Below, piece by piece: positions 35,701 to 47,396 of a stretch of DNA of 64,000 bases. Both the position numbers and the translations under genes were made by a program. The stretch covers positions 20,541,395-20,605,394 of the forward strand of contig NC_092365.1 of assembly GCF_030848805.1 (NCBI RefSeq), in the 5' to 3' direction. Source of the DNA: Temnothorax longispinosus (lineage: Eukaryota > Arthropoda > Insecta > Hymenoptera > Formicidae). Under the pieces are notes generated by a model. That model was not told where the DNA came from and made no database searches. It saw nothing but the letters and a program-made list of their open reading frames with translations. Each line of letters opens with the position of its first letter. Within the stretch, counting starts at the first letter, position 1.

Positions 35701-38700
35701 AATATAATAATCGAACTATAGTCCTTTTCGAATACAATTCCATTTGTTACATGCGTTTTTTTATGTATGTTTTCTTTTCACGTGTTATGTGTTTTTTAAA
35801 ATGTGTTTTATGCAATTGGCAGGTTGGTTCTTGTGTCTCCAGGGGACAGCACGTTACAGATAAGAGTTGGATGAATTATTTTTGCATAATGTACAACAGG
35901 CCTTTACGCTCATTTTGCAATACAGAATTAAACATTGAAAATGGCGTTTGATTCCTTATTAACAGAACTGCATCCAATTGTATTTTATTGAAGATTGTAA
36001 TTATTAGTATATACAATAGAATTTTAAAATATTTCACATAATGCAATCCAGGTAGAACAGAAAATTACAATAAAGTCAAAATGACGTCAAGATAATGGTA
36101 AAATAATGGTAAAATGATCAAAAATCGTCATTTTGTCGTCATTTTGACATCATTTTGACTTTATTGTGACTTGCTTATTGTGACTATTGTTTTACCTGGG
36201 AAGATTCGAGATTTCACATTTAAAACGCAGGAAGAAAAGAATTTTGATTTGCAATTTAAAATTAGAATTTAGCAACACTGTCGTAAAAAAATACTATTTT
36301 TCTATAATAATCACAAAAAATTTTATTAAATTTAAAATTGACTGATAAGTATTTTAAATTCGAAGAAGACTCGTCTGAAATTTTTTACCTGTAGACTCTT
36401 TAACTCAGTTTTTACTTCATGTTTATCTTGAAATAAAATCTGTCTTTGATGCTTATAAAAACTTATATAAGACAGTCTGCAAAACTATTATTATGTTACG
36501 TTGTATTATTACAATAATTATTCTCTTCTACATATGTCGGCACAATTATTGCAATATAATGCTGTCATTTGAGCAAATTATTCGATAACATCATTGTTTG
36601 ATCGAACATTGTTCTCACTCATGAAATCTTCGTTAAAAAATGATTAGATTCTAGTATATTTCCAAGTAAACTTACATTTTTGTTTGTAAAGAGCAAACCT
36701 CAGAGATGCAAACTTCACGACAATCACTACATCAATCGTTAACTGATTGCTCACGTTTCTTATCCGTACCCATGTCGCACAGAAATGCAAAATATAAAAA
36801 AAAGCATAACGTGCAATTTGTTCACACGCAAGCGCGGCACTTATATATTGCGTGATAAGTATATTAGACAATTTGTTTTATCGGTCTTATGTATCTTATT
36901 TGACGAATATGAAGCAATATTTCCGTTTGGAAACAGGCATGAAAAGGAAAAAAAAAAGGAAAAACATTCGTCGACATTAATAAATCATAAGCCGGTGTGG
37001 CTAATTCCGGTTTCATAATTTTTGATACAGAAACAGTCACTTTGCAGCTCGGAAAATTTTATAGAAAAGCGTAATTCGTACTGAATAAAAATTGTATCTT
37101 GAATTATAATTTAAATGCAATAATGCAATTTACAATTCGATATTCGGTGCAAAAAGAAGATATAATATATTTATGAATATAATTAAACCTATCTTACCTT
37201 TTTGTTGAGCAGATATTATCTTTGTTAGGAGATTGTTAGTGCTTCCGTGCTATTATTATATCACACCGATGTATGTTTATGTCACACGTTCTTTCTCGTG
37301 TCATCTACGCTAAGCGCAGTAGATGAAGTGAAAAGTGCATCTTGCCGGACGACGGAGCCAACACTACTGAGATGATTTCTCTCCGTCTCTTGATACCTCG
37401 AATCGGTCTCGAAGGTCATCAACATTTTTCCCCATATGTCTTACGTATTCTCCGTGTAAACGGAACAAATTAACGAAATTCTTCAGCGGTTCCGCTATTG
37501 CACAAACAAAATGTCGCAGAGAACGTTCGGTAGAAGGAGCGACGTTGAACTTTCAGCGTTGTCATTTTGAAAATTAGAAAATTATCGTAATTAAATAATT
37601 ACAATTAAATAACATCTGTGAATATTCGATTATCAAATTTTCTAAATATATGTTTAGGTTCTTTATATATTTACATTTTTTTTTAATTTATATCATAATT
37701 AACAATTTTTTACGTTTTTAATTTAATGTTATACAATTATTACTATTTATAAAATAATTATATATTATAATAATTATTTATGTCGTATTTAAATTTTGCT
37801 AAGATATTATGCGCTATATTTTTGTTATTTAGAATAGCGCTTATGTATGAGATGCAAATAATACGTCAGAGTTACACGAGTTGCAACAACAAATTAAGAT
37901 TCTGAGGAAGTTCTCCTAATTCTTGTTTATTTTATGTTTTATTTTATGTTTTATTTGTCACGATTATTCAGAATATAAATATTTGTATAATAGTTGTTGT
38001 ACAAATAAAATTCATGAGAATTAAAAGATATTAAATGTGAAATATATGACATATACCATTTTCGTGCGGCACGTGTTACGTAAATTACGTATGCGTTGCG
38101 TTGATTATTTATTTAAATTGCATGGATTATTTAAATGCGTCGCGCTATCGTCGCTTGTTTGTTAAAATCCTTGAATCTTTTTACCTACGTTCCTTCTTCA
38201 TCGTGGCATATGTCGCAATTTTTTCTCGAACTTTGCACGCCACGGTTTATTTTCGCACTATGCTATACGTCCTCATTAATTTCCTCGTCAAAAGGATATA
38301 ATCCTGCAACAGGTCGCCGATCTAAGAATTACGCAAAATGCTTTTGCCTTTAGTCTGATGTCGCCACATAGATTGCATGTAAATAATAAATAATATACAA
38401 TCGAATAAGATACAAGCCGTTTTCGGTCTAAGCTTAGATCTTAGGCAGCTCAATATTAAAATTTGATTGTGTATCATAGCGGCATAGTCTTGTTTTCTCT
38501 TATTAAATAAATATTAAATAATATAACTATATGAAAGTTTAAAGGAATATTCATCAAACGCAGGCTTTTTCTAATTTCATTATTTAATTTTATTAATGCG
38601 TATCTAGTAATTAACTTCTAGTACATCACAACAACAAAGTACAAATAATATTTCAATTAACACATGTTTCGGTAACTTAATTTAAAGAAATAAATGTTTT

Positions 38701-39748
38701 ATTTCGTCGATAATAGTATCATTATTGCTTAACATACACGAGGACTTTGTTTTGCAAAGCGTTACATCTACTTCAAGTGTCCTCGTTATGTGAATGGCAA
38801 AATGTTACATGGTCGCGTTGTCGTTGTCACTAGATGCGAGATGCGACCCTCTGACCACTTGATCTTGTATGATACGCGCGGTTGTCTAGGTAAATCATTA
38901 AGTATTATGACATACACGTTATTAATGCGAAATTTTTATGCGATCTGCTTGTTGCGTAATAAACAATTAGCATTATAAATAGTAGTATAAAATATTAATA
39001 AATAAGAAGTTGCCTTCTCGTCGCACAATCACACCCAAGTAATATATCATCATAAAATAAAAAGTCTAACGTAACAATATTTTCTTATTATGTAAATTAT
39101 TATGGCAATATATTAAGTGACAAACTAATAAATAAGAAATACTCTAAAGATTTTTTATATTTGTTTAAGAATAATTGTAAGGTAATTGCAGAATAGAACT
39201 TGTTTTATGACATGTAAATCAGTTTGATTGTCGCTCTTTTCATGTATCTTATTAACACGCTAATTAATTAAAATCTGACTAAATTGTTTCTAAAATATGT
39301 TTATACATTTAATTCGTATACGTACATATTTATATAAATATCTATATTTCCTCTATGTATTTTAATATATATCTACGCTTTTAGTAATTAAAAGCGTATC
39401 TTCGACTTACGACGCCAATTTTCGAGTCATTTAAAAAAATAATTAAGCAAATAACAAGTATGCAAAAGTAGGAAATGAAATATGAGGCAAAAATATGGCG
39501 TCATAAGTAACAATTATCAGACAACGGTAGCGAAGAAATCTCCACGAACAGTAGTGCAATTCTATCTTATCTAAATCTCAGATCTAAGATAGTCTACGAT
39601 CAACAGAGCTTTGGAATAGCTTTCACAACTTCTGACCAACGATATCTATCCAGAAAACATGGTCCGAACTTGTGGAACGTTTCCTAACGAGGAACGGCGA
39701 TCGTTGAGCAATTCATTCGTAGTAGTACAAGAATAAAAATGGAACTCT
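32720..39748. other. Long stretch without a supported coding gene
   Basis: The first 400 bases are CpG-rich and may belong to the promoter of the RRRR-site gene. Near 37197 the minus strand has a good donor (AAAAAG|GTAAGAT) behind a sequence with a TCAGT initiator-like motif, possibly another leader exon, but no partner exon was identified. An inverted-repeat element at 36048 is listed separately. Everything else is AT-rich and featureless to me. Confidence 0.4.
36048..36200. mobile_element. Small foldback element, about 150 bp
   Basis: Ends CCAGGTAGAACA and, from the other strand, CCAGGTAAAACA, followed on both sides by ACAATAAAGTCAAAATGA and short internal repeats of TTGTGACT and AAAATGA. 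Confidence 0.65.
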
Positions 39749-40877
39749 TTATTTGGGTTTATCCGATGGTAGACCCTTTATGGCGAATGTACCGCGGAAG
39801 AACGGCTTGAAGATTTCTAACAACGTCTCCGTTCGACGGGCTGAGTTCTGAAAAAATGTAAGCATTCGTTAAAAATAACGGAGATTAGTAGTTTCGCTTC
39901 TGTCGAAAATACATAAATTGCTTTTTATTTTTTCTTAACGGATGTAAATCTAGCGAGGTGAGTGAAGGGCGATTCGAACATGTTAATCGATTAGGCTGTA
40001 CTAGAAAAATATTTCATCATAATGACAGAAAAGAAGCCTATAATTAGACTCGCGCGTTAGCGGAAAGCAATCATTAACTAATCACTATATCCCCTATTAG
40101 TATGCGTTGTATTTAATGTATATGCATTGTACTTACTAGGATTACGCTGCTTAGCACTTTGCTAACGTTTGTTACTAGGGTGAAGCCAGTGCCGAATGCG
40201 CTTGACGGTATATCCAAGGCCACCCTATTCCTGTCGAACACGGGGGTATCCTCCGTAGTAATGCTTTTCTGCAAATACATACAATCAGATACTTTGCTGT
40301 TGCTTCATTGCATATGTCTTTACTTATTAGAATAGCGATAATAGAACATCACGTGGGAAAATGTAGGAGTGAAAGTATATATGAATTCCGTTTGTATAAT
40401 TATATTTTTTTTATAATATTTTTATTTGTAGTTTTAATAAAAATAAAAAAGTACTCTTAAACGTGAATCACTAGTACTATAATTATGTACATATATATTT
40501 ATTGTATTTACAATTTTATTCCATATTTATTCAGATATACGTGAAATAAAATTCTTTATAATTAGATAGCAATTATATATTTACATAAAAAAACTTTGTT
40601 TTTATAGAAAGATAATTATGTGAGCGATACTTCAAAGAGATGGCAATGAAAAGTATTCTCAACCTCAATTACGAGAAATCATTAATCATTAATCTCCAAT
40701 CATTAAAAAAAATAGATTAAGAGATATCAGAATAAATGTACGTAAAGATAAATTCTACAGGTAGGATAATAAGGAATATGTGGGAAAGGATACATTAGAG
40801 AGGGACTGCATGATGATCTGTAACTCGCCGTATATGGTAGACAAAAATATAATTGTAAGTTTATTTGACATCAACAT
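39749..40877 (-). CDS. Small secreted protein, 104 aa
   Basis: Exons 40877-40794, 40268-40137 and 39847-39749, all phase 0. Exons 2 and 3 have strong splice sites and read DTPVFDRNRVALDIPSSAFG, TGFTLVTNVSKVLSSVIL, NSARRTETLLEIFKPFFRG and end FAIKGLPSDKPK before TAA. Exon 1 (MLMSNKLTIIFLSTIYGELQ...) is a plausible signal peptide and ends at AAT|GTATCC, a weak donor, so the start is less certain than the rest; translation could also begin at the third codon. An alternative is that exons 2-3 are spliced to the signal exon of the gene at 45407, whose donor is also phase 0. The Leu-Asp-Ile-Pro-Ser motif and amphipathic helices are notable. Family not recognised. Confidence 0.65.
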
Positions 40878-42449
40878 TATATCACACCATCATCACCGTC
40901 CTATATTAATTTCTTTTTACGTGTCATGGAGTATCTGAATGCATTATTTACATCGTTTTACACATATCAAATAGTCCACGAGTTCGTTCTCGTTCCTCTC
41001 GCTCTTAAATTATTTACAGCTTTCACGGCGGCGAATTGATTGACGCCGCTAGTTTTTCTACAATTTATATTAAACATAGCGTAGTCCACACGATTCGGCC
41101 GGAAGGGTTGATTCGTCAGGAGAGCGTTTCCTGGAGAATTTCGTTTTTTCTTCTTTCCTTTCATTTTTCGAATTCTTTAAATAGGGATTTTTTTATGAGA
41201 GAGAAGGGCTTCTAGAGTGTGAGAAAGGAGGTTCTGCCGATTTTCAGCCCAGCTAAAAACAGAAATTCACATTCCGTGTTACATGGAACGTCCACATATT
41301 CTCTCTTCCATTGAGAGTGAAATCCGCTAGACGTCCGTCCCATTTTCTCGTGGTGTGTTTAAACGTTCGTTCGTTGTCTGTCGCTTTTTTTTCCAAAGGG
41401 GGTTTCTTCTCGCAAACGTCGCCGGTCGCTGGTCCAGGGCCACTAAAGTCCGCAGTCAAACGTTCCCTTTCCGCATCCCATCGGCATCCCGTTTTATCCC
41501 GCCCGCCTTTAAGCCGCTTTAATACGCCGCTTGTGGTGGCGTATAATCGTACTGTTTGTGTACAATACTTGTGTTAATGGTATATACATATAAGATTGGA
41601 AGGCCTTGTTCTCATGAAGGCGCTTTCCGAGGTTAAAAGGGAGTTATCTCGGCAGCATCGATTAGCCGGAGGTTCAATGAAGCGTGTCAACGGGACTAGC
41701 AAAGCAGGTTCTTTATTGTATTCAATTAGGTTACTTATAACTCTATAATTTCAAGGCACGGAGAAAGGTGTCAAAGCAAGTACAATGGCAGATTATAGAA
41801 ACAGCATTCAGTGTTACAGTGTTGATTGTTATAAAAAAAATTGAAGCTCCACGAGGATTAGTAACTTTATTAAATGTATCACATTTTTCTAATAAAATGA
41901 AAAATTAGTAAGTAATGTGTATTGAGAAACAATTAATGGTCATAATTATGAAATGAATAGATAAATGTACAAAAGTCTTGATGAAAAAGCTTATAAAGAA
42001 GTAAAGAAATGCATTTATGACATGATGATGAATTCTAATTGAAATGTAAAGAAAATACTTAGAAACATGCGGTTACCAGGAATTTCTCTCCTTATCGTAC
42101 AGCGCTGCAATTAACTGTTTATCATTGCAAATAGCGATAGCCTTACAACCAACGTCGCGTAACAGTCACCCTCGTCCGAGTTTGTTAAGTAAATACTGTT
42201 CACCGAACAATTTCTAGGAAAACCGTATTATCCGTCGTGTTATCCGTATATTTCGAGGTAGTACACCGGTTTCTTACGAAGACGCATATTCCAGCAGAGA
42301 CAGCTTGCATTACGTATCAGACAGACAACAGGCGACATATATGGGAGTATAGAAAAGTATAAAAAGTATTTAAAAGTATTTAAAAAAGTATTAAAGAAGT
42401 ATTTTAAAAAAGGAATTCACAGTTTAACAGAGATAAAGGCAAAATTAAC
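40878..42449. other. Intergenic stretch, no gene supported
   Basis: The centre (about 41290-41530) is richer in CpG. A donor-like GTAAGA follows a short ATG at about 42280 on the minus strand, possibly a leader exon of the small gene to the left, but nothing links them. Confidence 0.35.
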
Positions 42450-45407
42450 TTATTGTGATCCTACCCCTGCTAGATTGCCGAAAGCTCCGAGATTGATCCC
42501 AGCGCCGGCGCTCACACCGCCCGCGCCGCCGTTAGTTCCGCTATGAGAATCGCTTCCAGGGCTACCACTGCTACCGCCGCTTAAACCGCCTAAGCCGCCG
42601 CTTAAACTGCCTAAACCGCCGCTACTTTGGCTCAGGCTCGATAAAGAGCCGATCTTCTGAGTCAGGAGATTGCCGATAAAGGCCGATCCGGAGGATCCTC
42701 CACTAGCATCTCCATGTCCTACAGGCGAAACAGTCAAAAGTGACGTAAAACAGTGACGATAAAAATAAATGCTGTTTCAAAAAAGCGTATTTACATATAT
42801 ATCAATGATGAAATACTAATTGTTTTAAGTTTTACAAATAATTTCTTTTCGCCAGAAATCTGATCCCTGAATATTCCTACTGGATTTGGAATTTCTCTTT
42901 TACCCATGAAAGATTTCTGCTTAAAAACTGATTGATGAAACAAATTGGAAAGTTTCTCGCAATCCACGTACCTGCACCGCCGCCCGCACCGCCGGAAAGA
43001 CCGCCGGAAAGCGAGCTTAATGGCGCGATTTTCCCAGCTAGAGCTTTCGAGATGCCAGCGGAGGCACCCGAAAAGAATGTCGTCGCACTGTTTATAATGG
43101 GCCCAATGCTACCCGTCGCAGCCTGAATCTTCTGATTTACTAATTTGCTGAGAAACTCCGATGTAGCCGAATGCTTGTTGTCGATTCCAAAAACAGCGTT
43201 TTTCGCTTTGTTAGATTCATCGAGAACTGTGAGTGCTTTTGTTTTCGAGTCTATGAAGGAATCCACTTTCTACAAAGACATACATTTGTTAAAGTAACAG
43301 TAATGATATGTATAAAAATTTTTTAAGTATAAATGTAGTAATAGTAAAAGCAAATGTATATTGAGTTTAGAAGAGATTTTGTTACAGTTCGAGCGCGGTC
43401 TCAATTAAATGTGTGTGTACAATTACTAGTTATAGTCTTCACAAGATATTTTTTAGAATTTATATTATAACTATAATTTAGATTATATTACAACTTGCTG
43501 TATACAAGAACAGTAGAGATTTTACGAAGAAAATTAGCTAATTATTCTTACGTCAAACACAAAGTTAATGATGCCGTTCGATACTCCAAGCTTGATGCCA
43601 ATCTTTCTCTTGTCTCTATCGCCTCTTTCACCATCATCAGCTGCCGCCTCATCAGCTTCGACTACGAGAACCTATGTGGATCATAAAATTAAGCTTCTTT
43701 AAGACTGTCAATTAAAAGAGATAGTATAAATTAAGCAACAAATTAAATCTAAAATTCATAATTAAGAGAGAAAAGAGATCGATGATGAAATGCGTTATTA
43801 CAGAAAGAAGTTTTCTTCATACGGATTTTATGAAAATTGCATTACGTCTTTATTTGTTAGTCAAATATTATCTATTTTGTTCATTATCAACCTGCACTAT
43901 AATGTTTGCACGAAATATCTACAATATGTCTGGCAGAAAATGGAAAATTATTACAATTGCTTCGCGCGATATTTATGTAGTTTTCTAAAACTATAATTTC
44001 GTACGTGCATGCAACCCTGTTATGCAATATGCTGCTTTCGTTGGAAGAACGAGGTCGATATGTGTTATGTTATGGGTATTGCTCGAGCGGAATTACACCG
44101 CGGTTACATTAACGCGTGATCGTGAACAATGATAATGTTGCTTATTGACCGATGCGCGTATAACGACGTTTCGAAGGAATTTCGTTACATCCGTGCATCC
44201 GTTTCTAGCCGTGTTCGAACTCGTACAGGTAGCGCCGACTACTTTCACTCTTGACTCGTTCTCCGAGATCATGTTTCTCTCTCGTTCGTATATCCCTTGT
44301 CCTCTGTTTCCCTTTTCTCTCTCTTTTTCTCTCATTTACCGTTTAATGTATAGCGGAGTTTAGCTATAACGTAATACGTTCAGTTATCTTTCTTTAGTTA
44401 GTCTTCTTATCTTGGGATATCTTCCTTTAGTCTTCCTCTCGACTTACAACGACGAATAAATTTTCTTCTTTCATAATAACCTTGGTTACTTAATATGTTC
44501 AGATTAAATATTACCGTATAAATATAAATTTATTTTCTAAAATTGAAGATAGTCCCTTGCTAAGAAGAAAAAAAAAAGAAAGTTGCGACATAAGATGAAG
44601 AGTATACTTTCCCCTGAATTAATCTACTAGATAAATATTTATATAAGCTATACGAGATTTGGCGCTGACCCAGATACCTCTCGATTGCACACTTCCTAAT
44701 CGGTTAACGAAGAATTATCAAATGGACAATTTTTGCGACAGCTGCTTTCACTTTCGTTACTAAGCGTTAAACTTGTCATTTTGTTTCTCCGGTAATGTGT
44801 TTCGAGGTGTTCACTAGGCCGAGTGAAGGTATAAGCACATTTAATCGATGCGTTGCGCTTTAGGAAGGAAAGGACGGACGCAAACGTCGCGTGATCGTCA
44901 AATTCGCGATAGATCGTCAAATTCTTGTTTACTTTACTCTTTCGGAGTCGCTCGTATAAAAAATTCGTTTACGCTTTCCGTGTCTCAACTTTTCAAGAAC
45001 CTCTAACTAAGGACGCGCGTGATGGCACTGTAAAACTCCACTCTCGATATAAGAGATCGACAATAGCTCTCCGCAAGTACTTCAGCATTCAAATCACTTC
45101 ATTAAAGCGAGGTGCGTGATTGCAGAGCTCTCCTTCCATTTCATTCTCTTTATACTTTCTAAACAATTCGTCCCTCCTGATAACTTTCTTGACACATACA
45201 CGACTAGAAATCAGAAAACATTTAATATCTAAATGTGTAACACATGTCGTCGCTTCGGCACTTTAAACGTAGGAAAAAATAAATTAAAGAACTTACTTCG
45301 TTCAGCGGACTAAGGTCGTCTTCCGCTTCCTTCTTATCCTCGACAGGACTGCAATTGACAATGGCGACGGCCAAAAACAGTCCGCAGAATGCACATAACA
45401 CTCGCAT
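42450..45407 (-). CDS. Secreted Gly/Ser-rich protein with RDKR site, 265 aa
   Basis: Exons 45407-45297, 43671-43552, 43269-42972 and 42718-42450 (phases 0, 0, 1). The signal peptide is MRVLCAFCGLFLAVAIVNC, followed by an acidic propeptide (KKEAEDDLSPLNE, EADEAAADDGERG) that ends in DRDKR, a furin-type site. The mature part begins KIGIKLGVSNGIINFVFDK and continues with a mostly helical region (DSFIDSKTKALTVLDESNKA, TSEFLSKLVNQKIQ, GPIINSATTFFSGASAG). It then becomes repeats of SSLSGGLSGG and LGSLSGGLGGLSGG before VGSQ and TAA. Acidic propeptide, dibasic cut and Gly-Ser-Leu repeats suggest a processed structural secretion. The family is unknown to me. An acceptor (cacgcag) 38 bases before the ATG shows that a leader exon lies upstream. 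Confidence 0.82.
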
Positions 45408-46293
45408 TGTGTCTTCTTCACGTGGTTGGTCTGTTGCGATTCAGTCTGCGTGAATAAAAAAGCTGTCTGACGAGGCGGCAGGATATTCCCGGTAGTAATA
45501 AAATCGAAAGTAAATGTTGAATGTTCGAAGTGAAAGGGTGCCTGAACGAACTTGGGAGCAATTAAAAATTAATTTTTAGCCAAACTGATCCAACTTTGTA
45601 AACAATCTATAATTAATGGTGATAAAAATTCCGTGCAATAAATTCAGTGAAATAAAAAAGAATTAAATGCGGACAAATCGTGTTATGTAAATGTGATTAT
45701 GCAAATCGAATTTTCTATTTTCGATAAATATTTTTTTAAAAAGTTTATTTAAAGCACAACAACGTTAAAGAAGATTTATCTTTTGCAATAATAGAGAAAA
45801 AAATTACAAGAGGTAAAGAACAATTTTTAAGAAATTGGAAGTCGAGATTTATATATAAAGGCGTTTGATAACAAGCAGCTGTCAATTAGCTAACTATTAT
45901 ACACTATTATAGATGTAAAAGAGTTGGCCAAATAATATGCCGCAATTTTAAATAACAAAGTGACTAGATTAGTAACAAGCAGCTTTCGACTTAACTGTCA
46001 AATTACAAGCATAAAATGATTGGCTGACTAATACGCTGTAATTTATAAGAACGGATAAGTGATTAGCTCGTATAACAATTGCTTAAGTACATAATAGAAG
46101 AGAGGAAATAAATGAAACAAGCATAGAAGAAAAAGAACTGTCACTTGACACGTGTTCGATTGTATGTCAACTTGTTCAAATCAAACGGATTCTCTTTCTA
46201 GATAGACTAGAAAAATCAATGAGATCTTAGCGAACGTCAGTCACGTGGCGGTCAAAGCAGAACGTATGTGAAGGGATTGCGTGGTGGACTTAC

Positions 46294-46610
46294 GAGCGTG
46301 CCGGTGCGGCGAGCGAGTGCGTACGAGCGAGCGAATGCGTGAGTTGTGTACCTGGCGGAGTGCGAGGCTCGTTTGAGGACCACGGTGAAGGAGGTCCCGA
46401 TGTCTTACGGAGTCGAAGGGGAAACGAAGGCGAGCATGTGTGCCCCTTCGAGAATCGAGAATCGTGCACCGCGCCGGCGAGCCTCGCCTCCCGCAGGTGG
46501 GGCGCCCTCCAATTCACTCCATTCGCGAAACCCGCTCAGCAGCCGACATCATCCAAAGCGCTCGCCAATGAGACACCCTCCTTCCACTTTTCTGTCGCGG
46601 TCGCTTAGCT
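46294..46610 (-). other. Candidate CpG-rich non-coding first exon of the RDKR gene
   Basis: A GC- and CpG-rich block ends at a strong donor (GCACGCTC|GTAAGTCC) at 46294. The coding exon of the RDKR gene is preceded by an acceptor at 45446/45445, so splicing would join this block to the untranslated bases 45445-45408. The right edge is uncertain and no TATA box is seen. Confidence 0.5.
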
Positions 46611-47344
46611 AATATTTCAGCTTGCGAAGTACTGAATTACGCAGCTCGTAAGCTCGGAAGATACCGATACTTGGTATTTAACGAAAGAAAAATCCTCGTC
46701 TCGAAAAAAAAATCACTTTTTGACATAATCATTATGTAAACAGAATTATAGGATGTGCCAGTTTGAAAGTACCTCACTTTCGAACGTGTTTCTTTTGTTG
46801 TGTTAAAAGTAAACAATAATTTAGTGACCGATCCCAGCGTCACGCCTCGCGTGTAAGTAACAATAAAGTGTGAGAAATCAGAAATTACCATATTACTGCA
46901 TGATTTCCCTGATTATCATCTTTCCCTAAAGTGATAAAAGAACTTTAAATAAATATGGGAAAACTACATAATTTTTAGTATTGTTTAGCAGCATGCTATG
47001 TAAGTCAATAGAATGCATAATTCAGTAATACACGGTTTTAAGATTAAGAACTTCAAAAAAAAGAAAACGACTAAAATCACCATTGATATTATAATTCCTA
47101 TACAATTGTGTGAATACAAGAACTTGCATGTGTAATATGCGTATTAGTGTTATTATTGCGTGATTTTAAAGCTTGATGATTTACGTTCAAACTTTCTCAA
47201 GCCATTTTGAAATTATCTCACACAAAATTGGAGAATTTAGTTTACGTAAGAAATAGTTTCTCCAAATTGGAACCATTTATCTTCGTTATTTTGCATGTTG
47301 CAAAAATACGTCTGGCACGTCAAGTGCTATAAAACTACGAAAAG

Positions 47345-47396
47345 AGATATAACTATATCTCTTTAAAGAGATATAGATATCTCTTTAAAGAGATAA
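47345..47396. repeat. Tandem perfect hairpins
   Basis: The palindrome TATCTCTTTAAAGAGATA occurs twice in a row; each copy can form a perfect stem, and the two can pair with each other. No larger repeat around it. Confidence 0.75.
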
